64,000 nucleotides of DNA from JAHRAW01 sp965243285. GTDB lineage: Bacteria > Pseudomonadota > Gammaproteobacteria > Arenicellales > Poriferihabitantaceae. The notes beneath the pieces were generated by a model that was not told where the DNA came from, did not search any database, and saw only the letters and a list, made by a program, of their open reading frames with translations. This document shows, in pieces, positions 17,683-26,453 of this stretch. The position numbers and the translations under genes were made by a program. The DNA lies in assembly GCA_965243285.1 (NCBI GenBank), contig OZ251537.1, forward strand, positions 620,001 to 684,000, in the 5' to 3' direction. Position 1 is the stretch's first letter, and every line of letters begins with the position of its first letter.

Positions 17683-19239
17683 ATGCAATTAAACCCCTCC
17701 GAAATCTCCGAATTAATCAAACAACGCATCACGCGTTTTGAAGCCAGCGCCGAGGCGCGCACCGAAGGCGCCATTGTTATGCTGACCGACGGCATCGCCC
17801 GCATCCACGGTTTATCCGAAGCCATGCAGGGCGAAATGCTGGAATTCCCCGGCGCCACCGCCGGCCAGCCCACCTACGGCTTGGCGCTGAACCTGGAGCA
17901 AGATTCCGTCGGCGCCGTGGTGTTGGGCGAATACAAACATCTATCCGAGGGCGATGCGGTCAAATGCACCGGCCGCATCCTCGAAGTGCCGGTGGGCGAA
18001 GGCCTGCTCGGGCGGGTGGTGGATTCCCTCGGCCAGCCCATCGATGGCAAAGGCCCGATAACCCGCGCCGGCGTCTCGCCCATCGAAAAAGTCGCCCCCG
18101 GCGTCATCGCCCGCAAATCCGTAGACCAACCGGTGCAAATCGGGCTGAAATCCATCGATTCCATGGTGCCCATCGGCCGCGGCCAGCGCGAATTAATCAT
18201 CGGCGACCGCCAAACCGGCAAAACCGCCGTGGCGGTGGACGCCATCATCAACCAGAAGGCCACCGACATTAAATGCATCTATGTCGCCATCGGCCAAAAA
18301 GCCTCCAGCATCGCCGCCGTGGTGCGTAAATTGGAGGAACACGGCGCCATGGAACACACCATCGTGGTGGCCGCCTCGGCCGCCAATTCCGCCGCCGAGC
18401 AATTCATCGCCCCCTATGCCGGCTGTTCCATGGGCGAATATTTTCGCGATAAGGGCGAAGACGCGCTGATTATTTATGACGACCTCACCAAACAGGCGTG
18501 GGCGTACCGCCAAATTTCCCTGCTATTGCGCCGCCCGCCGGGCCGCGAAGCCTATCCGGGCGATGTTTTCTATCTGCACTCCCGCCTGCTCGAGCGCGCC
18601 GCGCGCATCAACGAAAACGCGGTAGAGAAACTCACAGATGGTGCAGTAAAAGGCAAAACCGGTTCGCTAACCGCGCTGCCCATCATCGAAACCCAAGCCG
18701 GCGATGTCTCCGCCTTCGTGCCTACCAATGTGATATCGATAACCGACGGGCAGATTTTCTTAGAGACCGACCTGTTCAACGCCGGCATCCGCCCGGCCAT
18801 CAACGCCGGCCTATCAGTATCGCGCGTCGGCGGCGCCGCGCAAACCCCCATCATCAAAAAACTCGGCGGCGGCATCCGCCTGGCATTAGCGCAATACCGC
18901 GAACTCGCCGCCTTCTCGCAATTCGCCTCGGATTTAGACGAAGCCACGCGCAAACAATTAGAGCGCGGCGAACGCGTCATGGAAGTGATGAAACAACCCC
19001 AATACCAACCGATGTCGGTGGCCGAAACCGCGCTATCGCTATTCGCCGCCAACGAGGGTTATTTGGATGATGTGCCAGTGGCAAAAGTGGTCGCCTTCGA
19101 AGCCGCCATGCAAGCCTATGTGAAATCAAACCACGCCGCCTTGATGGCTGCCATCAACGCCGAGCCAAAATACACCGACGAAGTAGCCGCCAAACTCAAC
19201 GCCGCGCTAGATGACTTTAAGAAAAATGGGAGTTGGTAA
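17683..19239 (+). CDS. atpA: ATP synthase F1 subunit alpha
   Basis: The 518-residue non-catalytic nucleotide-binding subunit of F1. The P-loop GDRQTGKT starts at about residue 174, and the signature PAINAGLSVSRVGGAAQ is intact. It ends LDDFKKNGSW. The last bases overlap the start of an unrelated nuclease-like gene. In almost all relatives atpG follows directly; here 4 kb of foreign-looking genes intervene before atpG at 23256. Confidence 0.98.
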   Translation: MQLNPSEISELIKQRITRFEASAEARTEGAIVMLTDGIARIHGLSEAMQGEMLEFPGATAGQPTYGLALNLEQDSVGAVVLGEYKHLSEGDAVKCTGRILEVPVGEGLLGRVVDSLGQPIDGKGPITRAGVSPIEKVAPGVIARKSVDQPVQIGLKSIDSMVPIGRGQRELIIGDRQTGKTAVAVDAIINQKATDIKCIYVAIGQKASSIAAVVRKLEEHGAMEHTIVVAASAANSAAEQFIAPYAGCSMGEYFRDKGEDALIIYDDLTKQAWAYRQISLLLRRPPGREAYPGDVFYLHSRLLERAARINENAVEKLTDGAVKGKTGSLTALPIIETQAGDVSAFVPTNVISITDGQIFLETDLFNAGIRPAINAGLSVSRVGGAAQTPIIKKLGGGIRLALAQYRELAAFSQFASDLDEATRKQLERGERVMEVMKQPQYQPMSVAETALSLFAANEGYLDDVPVAKVVAFEAAMQAYVKSNHAALMAAINAEPKYTDEVAAKLNAALDDFKKNGSW

Positions 19240-19729
19240 TAATGATAGAGAAACATCGTCGGCCGCCTGGCGTGGCGCTGCATTTGAGAAAGAGAAAATA
19301 ATATCAACCACCGAGAAAGGTGACTTAGGCGAAGATTTGTTTGCTGAACTTTTACGCGAACTTAAGTACGAAAATGTTGTAGTGCTTGAGGGACGACGCG
19401 GACATTATGATGTATCATTTGCGCATAAAAACAAAACAATTAAGGTTGAAGTGAAAGTTGCCACACGCGATATCAACAATTCATTTCAATTCAACGGCAT
19501 TCGTCACGACCGTGAGTACACGCATTTATTTTGCTTAGGCGTTAGCCCAGACAATATTGCTTTTTTGTTTTTGCCAAAAACCAATCTTGGCGCGGGCGAC
19601 TACAAAATGGTTGCGATGTCAAAAGATACGAGTGGCGAGCGTGCAACCGGACACAAACTCACGCGCAAAGAACAAGATTTACTGTGCTTTGATAAATTCC
19701 AATCTTGTATAGAAATAGTGTTGGGTTAA
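19226..19729 (+). CDS. PD-(D/E)xK nuclease-like protein
   Basis: A 167-residue protein with a restriction-endonuclease-like core: GDLGEDLFAELL holds a helix acidic residue (Glu36), Asp62 lies in GHYDVSF, and Glu75-Val-Lys77 follows in IKVEVKVATRD. The spacing fits a metal-dependent nuclease active site. The gene is AT-rich and begins inside the last codons of atpA (start at 19226 or 19211), so its translation may depend on atpA. No methyltransferase is adjacent. It is the first gene of the island. The fold call is by motif only; target and role are unknown. Confidence 0.6.
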   Translation: MGVGNNDRETSSAAWRGAAFEKEKIISTTEKGDLGEDLFAELLRELKYENVVVLEGRRGHYDVSFAHKNKTIKVEVKVATRDINNSFQFNGIRHDREYTHLFCLGVSPDNIAFLFLPKTNLGAGDYKMVAMSKDTSGERATGHKLTRKEQDLLCFDKFQSCIEIVLG

Positions 19730-19754
19730 ATTTCAAAGATGCATAAAACAACGG

Positions 19755-19865
19755 TGATTTCTGTCGCCGCCTTAAGTTTTTTAACCACCCATCAAAATTC
19801 TCATCGCTAAAAAATACCAAGATTTTGATGCATATTTTGTATAGTGACACCCAAACACCGCTGCC
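19755..19865. repeat. Dispersed intergenic repeat, unit A
   Basis: About 110 bp that can be aligned with unit B at 20636-20750. Shared blocks are GTTTTTTAACCRCC, TCGCYAAAAAAYACC and TTTGTATAGYGAC, ending CCAAACRCCGCTG. An inverted repeat, CATCAAAAT...ATTTTGATG, lies within it. It may be a decayed short element; on the reverse strand both units could encode similar short peptides. Confidence 0.65.
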
Positions 19866-19961
19866 AGCATCCATCGTCCACTAACCGATTCGCTCGTCCG
19901 CAATTTTAGCGGGCATTAACTCACGCATTAACTCACGCAGTAACTTGCCGGGGAAAATAAA

Positions 19962-20303
19962 ATGTCGAAGGTTAAAAAATTACGATGCGATTTTGGCATC
20001 GGCGATTCCATCGGGCATATTATTATTTGGATTTTGTTGAGCATCGTAACTTTAGGATTGGCGCTATTTGTATTTCCCTATTATTTTACGCGCGCCATCA
20101 TCAACAAAACTTACCTGTTAGCGGATGATGGGGTTTCGGTTGTCGGCCAACTCAAATGCGAAATTAGTTTGGGCAGCGCCATCGGCAATGCATTTCTTTG
20201 GCTATTGCTAACCATCGTAACTTTTGGATTGGCCTACTTCATCTACCTATATAGAGTCATGCGAATCGTCATATCCGAGACCATAATTGAACACCATTCT
20301 TAG
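19962..20303 (+). CDS. Small membrane protein with two internal repeats
   Basis: A 113-residue protein made of two similar halves of about 50 residues. Each half has a short polar lead (LRCDFGIGDSIG / LKCEISLGSAIG) followed by a hydrophobic segment with IWILLSIVTLGLALFVFPYY or LWLLLTIVTFGLAYFIYLYR. Each half ends with a basic patch. It resembles small proteins of the DUF6693 type, but I do not know a function. It is the second gene of the atpA-atpG island and is AT-rich relative to the operon. The likely ribosome site is GGGGAAAATAAA before the ATG. Confidence 0.7.
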   Translation: MSKVKKLRCDFGIGDSIGHIIIWILLSIVTLGLALFVFPYYFTRAIINKTYLLADDGVSVVGQLKCEISLGSAIGNAFLWLLLTIVTFGLAYFIYLYRVMRIVISETIIEHHS

Positions 20304-20341
20304 ACCAAGCGGCTTAATCGCCCCGCTTTCCCGCCCTGCTC

Positions 20342-20614
20342 ATGACTTACGAATCAACCGACCGCGAACCAGTTCGCTATTATCTCGGCCGTGCGATTGC
20401 CTTTGCCGATAAGACCGCCGCGCCGCCACCGCGCCATGTTTATGAAATTTTGCCGCTAATACGCTGCCGCCAACAAACCACCTATGACATCAGCACCGCC
20501 GGCCACGACGGGCAACTGCTTTATCTCATTACTTGGTTTGTCAACACGCAAGGCAAAACCGGCCCCGAAAGCGAACCGTTGGTGTCGGAATGCATCGCGC
20601 TTACCTTGCATTAG
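20342..20614 (+). CDS. Hypothetical 90-residue protein
   Basis: An unrecognised soluble-looking protein, MTYESTDREPVRYY to the end SECIALTLH, with no membrane segment or signal peptide. It lies 38 bp after the small membrane protein and in the same direction. The pattern DGQLLYLITWFVNTQGKTGP could be a beta-strand-rich fold. It may be co-transcribed with the other island genes. No function is assigned. Confidence 0.5.
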   Translation: MTYESTDREPVRYYLGRAIAFADKTAAPPPRHVYEILPLIRCRQQTTYDISTAGHDGQLLYLITWFVNTQGKTGPESEPLVSECIALTLH

Positions 20615-20635
20615 TCGCAGCGCCTTCGGCGGCGC

Positions 20636-20750
20636 GCGGCAACTTCGTTTTTTAACCGCCAAACAGCATGCTCCTCGCCAAAAAACACCGAAATTTTGCT
20701 GTGGGTTGTGGTGTTTGTATAGCGACCGCCAAACGCCGCTGATTGTGGTA
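20636..20750. repeat. Dispersed intergenic repeat, unit B
   Basis: A partner of unit A (19755-19865) that follows the 90-residue gene. It keeps the blocks GTTTTTTAACCGCC, TCGCCAAAAAACACC and TTTGTATAGCGACC. It also carries a GC-rich inverted repeat at its start (GCCTTCGGCGGC). Confidence 0.65.
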
Positions 20751-20815
20751 AAACAAATCGCTGTCGCCTATAATTTGGTAGGTGGAAGCAATCACAACAC
20801 CATGAGGCATACGAC

Positions 20816-21541
20816 ATGAAATATGCACAACACATGACTACGGAGTATGACGCGCGGTTTGAGGCGGCGGGGGATTTGCTGTGGAATCCGTGGGTGGGTC
20901 GGGATTATCACAAGACCGGGATTCTTATTCTTGGCATCAGTACCGATATGCGTGGTGGCACAGAAGATTGGACGCTGAATCTTGCAAAAAATGGTTTAAG
21001 TGCGAGGGATGCGAGTCGCTCGTTGGTCGCTTGGGTTCATAAGGCGGATGAAACGCCGTTTCAATATCGCGATTCCAGTAAATCATTCAAAATGACGGCG
21101 AAAATGTTTATCGAAGGCGCGGGCGCGCAATACGATGAACATACATGCGCCGTTTTTTGGGAACTGGTCGCGTTTAACAATTATTATCAAGTGGTCGTTG
21201 CCGAAATCGGCAACGAATCCAAACAAACGACGCCAGCGGACAAAGATAGAGCGAAGCGCGCGCTTGACGCGAGCATCGACATCATTAAGCCGACATTGGT
21301 GCTGGCTTGGACTACGGAAATTTGGGATTTAGGGCTTGCCGAACACGAATATATGACCTGCAATGAAAAAATCGGCCGTTCATGGCCGCGATTTAGCAAA
21401 CTAACCCCGCCCATCGCCGGCATGCAACATCCGTCGCGCGCCTTTTCACCTACCGCTTGGCTGGAATTTTTGCGCACTCACCCAAAAAGCAAGCAACCAG
21501 TTGGCGAGTTATTGGAAGCCTTAAAACAGCGCCTCAAATAA
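20816..21541 (+). CDS. Uracil-DNA-glycosylase-like protein of unknown role, copy 1
   Basis: A 241-residue protein. The layout WNPWVGRDYHKTGILILGIS near residue 20, a central WELVAFNNYYQ, the strand IIKPTLVLAW and a late MQHPSRAFSPTAWLEFL resembles a group of hypothetical proteins with a uracil-DNA glycosylase-like fold; the catalytic motifs of true glycosylases are not clear, so enzymatic activity is not claimed. It lies in the island that splits the ATP synthase operon. The duplicate at 21635 differs by a few residues and one deleted codon. The start is the ATG at 20816. Confidence 0.55.
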   Translation: MKYAQHMTTEYDARFEAAGDLLWNPWVGRDYHKTGILILGISTDMRGGTEDWTLNLAKNGLSARDASRSLVAWVHKADETPFQYRDSSKSFKMTAKMFIEGAGAQYDEHTCAVFWELVAFNNYYQVVVAEIGNESKQTTPADKDRAKRALDASIDIIKPTLVLAWTTEIWDLGLAEHEYMTCNEKIGRSWPRFSKLTPPIAGMQHPSRAFSPTAWLEFLRTHPKSKQPVGELLEALKQRLK

Positions 21542-21634
21542 CACGCCTAAGGTAAAAACCGCCGGCGGGTATTTCCATCATGCGGGCGCATTATTTTTGT
21601 CTTTTTTCCATTCACTATTCAAGAGGGTTTCGTT

Positions 21635-22384
21635 ATGAAAAACAACACTGAGGCATACGACATGAAATATGCACAACACATGACTACGGAGTATGACGCG
21701 CGGTTTGAGGCGGCGGGGGATTTGCTGTGGAATCCGTGGGTGGGTCGGGATTATCACAAGACCGGGATTCTTATTCTTGGCATCAGTACCGATATGCGTG
21801 GTGGCACAGAAGATTGGACGCTGAATCTTGCAAAAAATGGTTTAAGTGCGAGGGATGCGAGTCGCTCGTTGGTCGCTTGGGTTCATAAGGCGGATGAAAC
21901 GCCGTTTCAATATCGCGATTCCAGTAAATCATTCAAAATGACGGCGAAAATGTTTATCGAAGGCGCGGGCGCGCAATACGATGAACATACATGCGCCGTT
22001 TTTTGGGAACTGGTCGCGTTTAACAATTATTATCAAGTGGTCGTTGCCGAAATCGGCAACGAATCCAAACAAACGACGCCAGCGGACAAAGATAGGTCGA
22101 AGCGCGCGCTTGATGCGAGCATCGACATCATTAAGCCGAAATTGGTGCTGGCTTGGACTACGGAAATTTGGGATTTAGGGCTTGCCGAACACGAATATAT
22201 GACCTGCAATGAAAAAATCGGCAGTTCATGGCCGCGATTTAGCAAACTAACCCCGCCCATCGCCGGCATGCAACATCCGTCGCGCGCTTCGCCTACCGCT
22301 TGGCTGGAATTTTTGCGCACTCACCCAAAAAGCAAGCAACCAGTTGGCGAGTTATTGGAAGCCTTAAAACAGCGCCTCAAATAA
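21635..22384 (+). CDS. Uracil-DNA-glycosylase-like protein, copy 2, with captured start
   Basis: Near-identical to the gene at 20816: it lacks one Phe (RASPTAW against RAFSPTAW) and has a few substitutions (Ala to Ser, Thr to Lys, Arg to Ser). The tandem duplication placed the ribosome site AAGAGGG and the start MKNNT of the outer-membrane protein gene upstream and in frame, adding MKNNTEAYD before the original Met at 21662. The protein may therefore be made with an eight-residue extension and at a different level than copy 1. The function is unknown, as for copy 1. Confidence 0.6.
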   Translation: MKNNTEAYDMKYAQHMTTEYDARFEAAGDLLWNPWVGRDYHKTGILILGISTDMRGGTEDWTLNLAKNGLSARDASRSLVAWVHKADETPFQYRDSSKSFKMTAKMFIEGAGAQYDEHTCAVFWELVAFNNYYQVVVAEIGNESKQTTPADKDRSKRALDASIDIIKPKLVLAWTTEIWDLGLAEHEYMTCNEKIGSSWPRFSKLTPPIAGMQHPSRASPTAWLEFLRTHPKSKQPVGELLEALKQRLK

Positions 22385-22477
22385 CACGCCTAAAGTAAAA
22401 ACCGCCGGCGGGTATTTCCATCATGCGGGCGCACCATTTTTGTCTTTTTTCCATTCACCATCCAAGAGGGTTTCATC

Positions 22478-23221
22478 ATGAAAAACAACACAATGGCGGT
22501 TTCTAAAACGCTGCTGGTCGCTGGCGCGTTGTTGGCAAGCGGGGCGGCACAGGCGAGCGATGTGGCTATCGCTGCCCGAGCCAGTACATTGGGGTTGGGC
22601 GGCGAGTTGAAATATGCCTTCCATGACAAATTCAACGGCCGGTTTGTGTTCAATAATGCCGATAAGAGTTATGAGGAAACCGGCGATTCCGGTAACCAGT
22701 ACTCTGGTGATTTGGAATTGAAATCCTACGGACTCATCGGCGATTGGCATCCAGCCGGCAACGGCTTTCGGCTGAGCGCCGGGCTGTATTCCAATGGCAA
22801 TTCGCTTAAAGCTCGCACCGAAGGCGGGATGTTTAGTTATGGCGATGATGACTATGTCGGAAATGCAGGCATCGATGTGGATTTCAAATCTGTCGCGCCC
22901 TATCTTGGGCTCGGTTGGAGCAGCCAAAAACCCAAAGGCTGGAGTTTCGCGTTCGAAGTCGGGGCATTGTTGCAAGGAACGCCAGAGTTGAGTGGCAGTG
23001 GTAATGCAGAAATCAACAACAACATGTGCAATTTCACTGTCAACGACAATGGTGTCGCCACCGTAACCGGCAACGCTGATTGCGACTCCACTGATCCTAA
23101 TAATATTGTTGCAATGGACCTAAAAGACGCCCTCGAAGCCGAACACGCCGACCTCCAAGGCGACCTAGACGACTTCAAAATCTATCCGGTGCTTTCCTTC
23201 GGCATCCAATATCGCTTCTAA
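22478..23221 (+). CDS. Outer-membrane beta-barrel protein
   Basis: A 247-residue protein with a clear signal peptide (MKNNTMAVSKTLLVAGALLA, cleavage near AQA-SD). Alternating strands such as TLGLGGELKYAF, YSGDLELKSYGLIGDWHP and FRLSAGLYSNGNSL, and a C-terminal FGIQYRF, fit a small barrel of about eight strands. It somewhat resembles CarO/OmpW-like proteins, but I cannot name the family. A Cys pair (NMCNF, NADCDS) lies in a late loop that also holds DLKDALEAEHADLQGDLDDF. It ends the island and precedes atpG by 34 bp. Confidence 0.78.
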   Translation: MKNNTMAVSKTLLVAGALLASGAAQASDVAIAARASTLGLGGELKYAFHDKFNGRFVFNNADKSYEETGDSGNQYSGDLELKSYGLIGDWHPAGNGFRLSAGLYSNGNSLKARTEGGMFSYGDDDYVGNAGIDVDFKSVAPYLGLGWSSQKPKGWSFAFEVGALLQGTPELSGSGNAEINNNMCNFTVNDNGVATVTGNADCDSTDPNNIVAMDLKDALEAEHADLQGDLDDFKIYPVLSFGIQYRF

Positions 23222-23255
23222 CCCATCCGATTCCACCCACAAGGCGACCATCCCC

Positions 23256-24128
23256 ATGCCCGGCGCAAAAGAAATTCGCACGCAGATAAATTCTATCGGC
23301 AGCACGCGCAAGATCACCCGTGCCATGGAGATGGTCGCCGCCAGTAAAATGCGGCGCGCCCAAGAGCGCATGCGATGCGCCCAACCCTATGCGCGAAAAA
23401 TGCGCCATGTGGTGGCCCATTTGGCGCGCGCCCAGGCCGAATATAAACACCCCTATATCGTGCAACGCGAGCCGCGCGCGGTGGGCTTCATCATCGTCTC
23501 CAGCGACCGCGGGCTGTGCGGCGGGCTCAATGTCAATCTGTTTCGCCACGCGGTGGGGGAGATGTCGAAATGGCATGAGCGCGGGGTTGAGGTGCGGGTA
23601 TCCGTCATCGGTAAAAAAGCCAGCGCCTTTTTCAATCGCTTCAAAGCCAATATCGTGTCGGAAGCCTTAAATTTAGGCGATGCGCCGCAGTTGGCCGAAT
23701 TAATCGGCGCCGTTAAAGTGTTGATGGACGATTACATGGCCGGCAACATCGATAGATTATTCGTCGCCAGCAATGCATTCATAAACACCATGACGCAGCG
23801 CCCTACTATCGAGCAATTGATTCCCATCCAAGCCGACGCCGATGACAACCAAGCGGCGGAAATGGCGCATCACTGGGACTATATTTACGAGCCCGACGCC
23901 GTCGATGTTATCGACACCTTAATGACGCGCTATGTGGAATCGCTAATCTACCAAGAGGTGGCGGAAAACGCCGCCTGCGAACAAGCGGCGCGCATGGTGG
24001 CGATGAAATCCGCCACCGACAACGCCGGCAAACTCATCGACGAACTGCAATTGGTATACAACAAAGCCCGCCAAGCGGCGATCACCCAAGAATTATCCGA
24101 AATAGTCAGCGGCGCCGCAGCGGTTTGA
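23256..24128 (+). CDS. atpG: ATP synthase F1 subunit gamma
   Basis: The 290-residue central rotor shaft. The N-terminal helix GAKEIRTQINSIGSTRKITRAMEMVAASKMR and the C-terminal helix with NAGKLIDELQLVYNKARQAAITQELSEIVSGA are typical, as is SSDRGLCGGLNVNLFR. The gene is complete and of normal length although it is separated from atpA by the 4-kb island and from atpD by two further genes. Confidence 0.97.
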   Translation: MPGAKEIRTQINSIGSTRKITRAMEMVAASKMRRAQERMRCAQPYARKMRHVVAHLARAQAEYKHPYIVQREPRAVGFIIVSSDRGLCGGLNVNLFRHAVGEMSKWHERGVEVRVSVIGKKASAFFNRFKANIVSEALNLGDAPQLAELIGAVKVLMDDYMAGNIDRLFVASNAFINTMTQRPTIEQLIPIQADADDNQAAEMAHHWDYIYEPDAVDVIDTLMTRYVESLIYQEVAENAACEQAARMVAMKSATDNAGKLIDELQLVYNKARQAAITQELSEIVSGAAAV

Positions 24129-24141
24129 TTCGGCAAGCAAG

Positions 24142-24360
24142 ATGAAGATTTCAGGACTAACAACGCTGTTTATCGATCTGCCAGTGGCTTCGGTGGTGCT
24201 GATTCTCGCGTTGGCATTTCTTTTTTATATGCATAAAATGTACCAGCGGCAATTAGATGACCGCCAAAAGGAGTTAGACCGGCTGGCGGAGGATAATCGC
24301 GAATATCAAAAGATGTTCGTTCCATTTATTAACGCGGCGGCGGAACGAGCGCTGAAATGA
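24142..24360 (+). CDS. Small membrane protein with coiled-coil tail
   Basis: A 72-residue protein: one membrane helix (PVASVVLILALAFLFYMHKM) followed by a charged helix, RQLDDRQKELDRLAEDNREY, likely a coiled coil. It is 13 bp after atpG and 24 bp before the next gene start, so it is probably translated from the atp transcript. I do not recognise a family. The place between atpG and atpD is normally empty. Confidence 0.6.
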   Translation: MKISGLTTLFIDLPVASVVLILALAFLFYMHKMYQRQLDDRQKELDRLAEDNREYQKMFVPFINAAAERALK

Positions 24361-24384
24361 AATTCACGCAACTTGAAAAATGAC

Positions 24385-24960
24385 ATGACCACGATACTCA
24401 TGCTCGCGTTTATTGCGTATGCTGTTTACTGCGTGCTTAGCTTGCGCCGCATCCAAAAACACGATCGAGTGTTGTTTCCGCTTTGCCGGTTGCGGCGTGA
24501 CATCATGGCGTTTTTACGTAAACATGTCTTTGCAAATCCGGGCGCGTTGTCGCAACAAGATTATACCGCTGTTCGTCTATTGTTGGATGCCTTGAATTTC
24601 GCCATTGACAACTACAACGAGCATAAGACGTCGATGTTCAATATGCGAAAAATGGCACGGCATATTAAGGCTTATCGGTATGCATCTAAACCGGTTCGAA
24701 AAATTCCGGAACAACCTGAAATTGCGGAATTCCAGCGGTGTTTTAGGCGGCTTTTAGCGGTGGCATTCATCGCGTATACGCCGTTGATTCGCTGGCAAAT
24801 CGCATTGCTGGTGATCGCGGCGGCTTCCCGCGTGGGGTACCGTGAAGGCAAAAAAACGCGCGCGCGTCGGGATGCGGAATATGTCGTTAAAAACTCCGCA
24901 CAAGTGCGAGATGACGCGCGGCGCTATGGCCTGATTGCCGGCGCAGCGGCGACGGCCTGA
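24385..24960 (+). CDS. Hypothetical membrane protein
   Basis: A 191-residue protein with an N-terminal hydrophobic segment (MTTILMLAFIAYAVYCVLSL), a long basic helical middle (RDIMAFLRKHVF, NMRKMARHIKAYR), and a second hydrophobic segment (LLAVAFIAYTPLIRWQIALLVIAAA). The C-terminus is again basic. The ATG at 24385 is preferred over a TTG at 24373. The gene lies directly before atpD and with the 72-residue gene forms a pair of unknown role. No family was recognised. Confidence 0.55.
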   Translation: MTTILMLAFIAYAVYCVLSLRRIQKHDRVLFPLCRLRRDIMAFLRKHVFANPGALSQQDYTAVRLLLDALNFAIDNYNEHKTSMFNMRKMARHIKAYRYASKPVRKIPEQPEIAEFQRCFRRLLAVAFIAYTPLIRWQIALLVIAAASRVGYREGKKTRARRDAEYVVKNSAQVRDDARRYGLIAGAAATA

Positions 24961-25033
24961 CATTTTTCGGCGCCGCGCCTGACCCTTACGGCTGCAGGCC
25001 AGCCCCACACAACCCTCAACTCGGATCAGCAAA

Positions 25034-26410
25034 ATGCAAGGCAATATCGTAGAAATCATCGGCGCCGTGGTCGATGTGCAGTTTCCCCGCGAGGCCGTGC
25101 CTAAAGTGTACGACGCACTCAATATCACCGACGGCGGGTTGACTTTGGAGGTGCAGCAGCAGATGGGCGACGGCGTGGTGCGCTGTATCGCCATGGGGTC
25201 GAGTGATGGGCTGCGGCGTGGGCTTGAAGTGGCCAACAGCGGGGCGCCGATTTCGGTGCCAGTGGGCGCTGGCACTTTGGGGCGCATCATGGATGTGCTG
25301 GGCAATCCGGTGGATGAAGCCGGCGAGGTGAAAGCAGACAAACGCATGCCCATCCATCGCCCGGCGCCGAGTTATGAAGAGCAAGCCGCCAGCCTGGAAT
25401 TGTTAGAGACCGGCATCAAGGTTATCGACCTCATCATGCCCATCGCCAAGGGCGGCAAAATCGGCCTGTTCGGCGGCGCCGGGGTCGGCAAAACCGTCAC
25501 CCTGCTCGAGCTCATCAACAACATCGCCTCGGCGCACAGCGGTTTATCGGTGTTCGCCGGGGTCGGCGAGCGCACCCGCGAAGGCAACGATTTTTATCAC
25601 GAAATGACCGAAGCCGGCGTGCTCGATAAAGTGGCGATGGTATATGGGCAGATGAATGAGCCGCCCGGCAACCGCCTGCGCGTCGCCCTCACTGGCCTCA
25701 CCATGGCCGAGCATTTTCGCGATGAAGGGCGCGATGTATTGATGTTCATCGACAACATTTATCGCTATACCTTGGCCGGCACCGAGGTCTCGGCGCTGCT
25801 TGGGCGCATGCCGTCGGCGGTGGGTTATCAGCCGACGCTGGCGGACGAAATGGGGGCGCTGCAAGAGCGCATCACCTCCACCAAGACCGGCTCGATTACC
25901 TCATTTCAGGCCGTATATGTGCCGGCGGATGATCTCACCGACCCGTCGCCGGCCACCACCTTCGCCCACCTCGATGCCACGCTGGTGCTGTCGCGTCAAA
26001 TCGCCGAGCTCGGCATCTATCCAGCGGTTGATCCGCTGGATTCCACCTCGCGCCAACTCGACCCGTTGATAGTCGGCAACGAGCACTATGACACGGCGCG
26101 CCTGGTGCAGGGCATTTTGCAGCGCTACAAAGAACTGCAAGACATCATCGCCATCCTCGGTATGGACGAACTCTCCGAAGACGACAAACTCGCGGTGGGT
26201 CGGGCGCGGCGCATGCAGCGTTTCTTATCGCAGCCGTTCACCGTGGCGGAAACCTTCACCGGCACGCCGGGCAAATATGTCACCCTCAAGGACACCATCG
26301 CCGCCTTCCAAGGCATCGCCCGCGGCGACTACGATCATCTGCCGGAACAAGCCTTCTACATGGTCGGCGGCATCGATGAAGTGGTCGAGCGCGCCAAAAA
26401 GTTAACCTAA
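25034..26410 (+). CDS. atpD: ATP synthase F1 subunit beta
   Basis: The 458-residue catalytic subunit. The P-loop GGAGVGKT is at residues 147-154, the catalytic Glu lies in GVGERTREGNDFYHEM, and the signature PAVDPLDSTS is present. Length and C-terminus (VGGIDEVVERAKKL) are normal. It is 74 bp after the inserted gene and 44 bp before atpC. Confidence 0.98.
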   Translation: MQGNIVEIIGAVVDVQFPREAVPKVYDALNITDGGLTLEVQQQMGDGVVRCIAMGSSDGLRRGLEVANSGAPISVPVGAGTLGRIMDVLGNPVDEAGEVKADKRMPIHRPAPSYEEQAASLELLETGIKVIDLIMPIAKGGKIGLFGGAGVGKTVTLLELINNIASAHSGLSVFAGVGERTREGNDFYHEMTEAGVLDKVAMVYGQMNEPPGNRLRVALTGLTMAEHFRDEGRDVLMFIDNIYRYTLAGTEVSALLGRMPSAVGYQPTLADEMGALQERITSTKTGSITSFQAVYVPADDLTDPSPATTFAHLDATLVLSRQIAELGIYPAVDPLDSTSRQLDPLIVGNEHYDTARLVQGILQRYKELQDIIAILGMDELSEDDKLAVGRARRMQRFLSQPFTVAETFTGTPGKYVTLKDTIAAFQGIARGDYDHLPEQAFYMVGGIDEVVERAKKLT

Positions 26411-26453
26411 TCCAAACCACTCGCCCACACCACTCGCCCCAGAGTCGTAACCC

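Larger units (their letters stand above)
20803..22491. repeat. Near-identical tandem duplication of 846 bp
   Basis: Unit 1 is 20803-21648 and unit 2 is 21649-22491; unit 2 is 3 bp shorter. Each contains one gene copy plus its downstream region, which carries the ribosome site and first codons (MKNNT) of the outer-membrane protein gene. The two units differ at only a handful of positions. Sequence just before both units ends in ACAACAC, so the duplication probably arose through this short homology. Confidence 0.95.

Noticed and set aside
19240..23255. Integron cassette array, suggested by small same-strand genes with repeats between them
   Set aside because: No integrase gene, no consistent attC core sites at gene ends, and the repeats follow only two of the genes.
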